The notes under the pieces are model-generated. The model was not told the origin of the DNA and did not search any database. It was given only the letters and a program-made list of their open reading frames with translations. The position numbers and the translations under genes were made by a program. DNA of 6,775 nt, taken from the NCBI GenBank assembly GCA_030067055.1, contig JASJAL010000382.1, positions 1 to 6,775 of the forward strand, in the 5' to 3' direction. Source of the stretch: Kiloniellales bacterium. GTDB taxonomy: Bacteria; Pseudomonadota; Alphaproteobacteria; Kiloniellales; JAKSBE01. Below, one piece after another: positions 5,308-6,775 of the stretch; position 1 is the first letter of the stretch, and the number at the start of each line of letters is the position of its first letter.

Positions 5308-5431
5308 GGACCGCTCCGCAGGCAGATCGACAAAGATACCGGATCATAGCGGATCTAACGCGAGAAGCCCTCCGCCTTGTCTCTCGAGCCCAGGGTCGTA
5401 ATCTGGCTGCCGGCAATCAGGGAGGCAGGGC
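5308..5431. promoter_or_regulatory. Divergent intergenic region, HAD gene / decarboxylase
   Basis: These 124 bases must hold promoters for both divergent genes. On the plus strand, TTGTCT (5377-5382) and TAATCT (5399-5404), 16 bases apart, make a weak sigma-70-like pair that would give a leader of about 20 bases. On the minus strand, TATGAT (complement of 5343-5348) is a possible -10 for the HAD gene without a matching -35. GGAGG at 5421-5425 is the decarboxylase ribosome-binding site. Confidence 0.4.
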
Positions 5432-6775
5432 GTGGCGTTCGAGGACATGGCGATCGAGGAGTTCCGGCGGCAGGCCCACGCCTTCGCCGACTGGATGGCC
5501 GACTACCTGGCCGGGGTCGAGGGCTATCCGGTCCGGGCCCAGGTCGCCCCGGGAGAGATCGCGGCCGGGCTGCCGGCCGCCGCGCCCGAGCTGGGCGAAC
5601 CGGTGGAGGCGATCTTCAAGGACTTCCAGGAGCTCGTCCTGCCGGGCATCACCCACTGGCAGCATCCCGGCTTCTTCGCCTACTTCCCGGCCAATGCCAG
5701 CCCGCCCTCGGTGCTGGCCGAGATGCTGACCGCAACCCTGGCCGCCCAGTGCATGCTCTGGCAGACCTCGCCGGCGGCGACCGAGATGGAGACCCGAGTC
5801 CTGGACTGGCTGCGCCAGCTGCTGGGCCTGCCCGAAGGCCTGCAGGGGGTGATCCAGCACACAGCCTCGGACGCGACCCTGGCCGCCTTGCTGGTGGCGC
5901 GCGAGAAGGCGAGCGGCTGGCGCGCCAACGAAGCCGGCCTGGCCGAACTCGGCGCCGAGGGCCTGCGGCTTGCGGTCTACGTCTCGGAGGAAGCCCATTC
6001 CTCGATCGAGAAGGGCGCCAAGATCGCCGGCTACGGCCGCGCCGCGGTCCGGAAGATTGCCTGCGACGAGGCCTTCGCGATGCAGCCCGAGGCCCTGGCC
6101 GCCGCAATCGCTGCAGATCGTACGGCCGGCATCACCCCGGCCTGCGTGGTGGTGACCCTTGGCACGACCGGCACCGGCGGGGTCGACCCGCTGGCACCGA
6201 TCGCCGAGCTCTGCTTGCGCGAGGAGATCTACCTCCACGTCGACGCCGCCTGGGCCGGCTCCGCCTTGATCCTGCCGGAGCAGCGCTGGATGATCGAGGG
6301 CATCGAGGCCGCCGACTCCATCGCCATGAACCCACACAAATGGTTGCTGACCAACTTCGACTGCACTGCCCACTGGGTGCGCGACGCCGAAGCTCTCAAG
6401 CGCACCTTCGCGATCAACCCGGCCTACCTGACCTCGGCCGAGACCGGAGAGGTCATCGACTATCGCGACTGGGGCGTCCCCCTGGGTCGTCGCTTCCGGG
6501 CACTGAAGCTCTGGTTCGTCCTGCGCTCCTATGGCGCCGAGGGCCTGCGGGCCATGATCGTTGACCACATCGCCTGGACCGAGGAGCTGGCCGCCGAGGT
6601 CCAAGCCCACCCCGACTTCGAGATCACCTCGCCGCCCGCCCTCGCCCTCTTCTCCTTTCGCTACCGGCCGCAGGGCCTGGACGACGAGGCCCGGCTCGAT
6701 GGCCTCAACGAGGCGCTGCTGACCCGCCTCAACGACTCGGGCAAGCTCTATCTGACCCAGAACCGGGTCCGCGGC
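5432..6775 (+). CDS. PLP-dependent aromatic-L-amino-acid decarboxylase family protein (3' end outside window)
   Basis: The visible 448 codons run open to the window edge. The family is usually about 470-490 residues, so some 20-40 are missing. It is a group II PLP-dependent decarboxylase, which releases CO2 from aromatic amino acids to give amines such as tyramine, tryptamine or phenethylamine. Key residues fall at the same numbers as in animal AADC: the His of EEAHSS at 189 (PLP stacking), T246 in LGTTGTGG, D271 in HVDAAWAG (pyridine nitrogen), and K303 in NPHKWLL (Schiff base). Y332 in NPAYL matches the loop Tyr needed for decarboxylation rather than aldehyde formation, so a true decarboxylase is favoured. 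Other family blocks are HPGFFAYFPANAS (78-90), SPAATEMETRVLDWL (113-127) and VPLGRRFRALKLWFVLRSYG (349-368). GTG 5432 is chosen for GGAGG 6 bases upstream; ATG 5447 in the same frame has its GAGG too close. Substrate is undetermined; no transporter or amine-use gene is in view. Confidence 0.92.
   Translation, partial: MAFEDMAIEEFRRQAHAFADWMADYLAGVEGYPVRAQVAPGEIAAGLPAAAPELGEPVEAIFKDFQELVLPGITHWQHPGFFAYFPANASPPSVLAEMLTATLAAQCMLWQTSPAATEMETRVLDWLRQLLGLPEGLQGVIQHTASDATLAALLVAREKASGWRANEAGLAELGAEGLRLAVYVSEEAHSSIEKGAKIAGYGRAAVRKIACDEAFAMQPEALAAAIAADRTAGITPACVVVTLGTTGTGGVDPLAPIAELCLREEIYLHVDAAWAGSALILPEQRWMIEGIEAADSIAMNPHKWLLTNFDCTAHWVRDAEALKRTFAINPAYLTSAETGEVIDYRDWGVPLGRRFRALKLWFVLRSYGAEGLRAMIVDHIAWTEELAAEVQAHPDFEITSPPALALFSFRYRPQGLDDEARLDGLNEALLTRLNDSGKLYLTQNRVRG

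Noticed and set aside
4606..5349. Plus-strand open frame opposite the HAD gene
   Set aside because: Antisense shadow; all HAD motifs I-IV lie on the minus strand in order.
5377..6564. Long plus-strand open frame (395 codons) overlapping the decarboxylase
   Set aside because: Arg/Gly/Pro-rich shadow reading of a GC-rich gene; the frame from 5432 contains all decarboxylase motifs instead.
5417..6610. Long minus-strand open frame (397 codons) opposite the decarboxylase
   Set aside because: Antisense shadow caused by high GC; no family resemblance, and the plus strand is clearly coding.

Overview
The window is GC-rich, with strong G/C preference at third codon positions. It reads as chromosomal DNA of an alphaproteobacterium, possibly a Rhodospirillales-like lineage. 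This is inferred from base composition, a PAS_5-like protein (a family mostly seen in Alphaproteobacteria) and the style of the other proteins; no rRNA or other marker fixes the taxon. I see no tRNA, rRNA, CRISPR array, insertion sequence or phage gene.

Region 1 (about 1-4015) is a run of plus-strand genes that looks like one transcription unit. It begins with a small ParA-type ATPase (182-880), followed 2 bases later by a ribbon-helix-helix DNA-binding partner starting at TTG (883-1278). Then come a PAS_5-like protein with a long disordered N-terminus (1356-2093), a possible 36-residue small ORF (2116-2226), and a TPR/SPOR outer-membrane-type lipoprotein (2223-3950). A strong intrinsic terminator closes the run at 3980-4015. 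The ParA plus ribbon-helix-helix pair resembles ParF/ParG-type (type Ib) partition cassettes. The SPOR lipoprotein suggests a target at septal peptidoglycan, so the unit may be a positioning system linking a ParA device to the cell envelope. That link is inference.

Region 2 (4016-4531) is a strikingly AT-rich, palindrome-rich intergenic stretch followed by an 88-residue orphan gene (4191-4457) with its own terminator (4498-4531). The gene is insulated on both sides and is probably monocistronic.

Region 3 (4537-6775) holds a minus-strand HAD-IIA hydrolase of the LHPP/HDHD2 type (4537-5307). Diverging from it across a 124-base spacer is a plus-strand PLP-dependent decarboxylase of the aromatic-L-amino-acid decarboxylase family (5432 onward), cut by the window end. 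These two look like ordinary metabolic genes with no visible functional tie to region 1.
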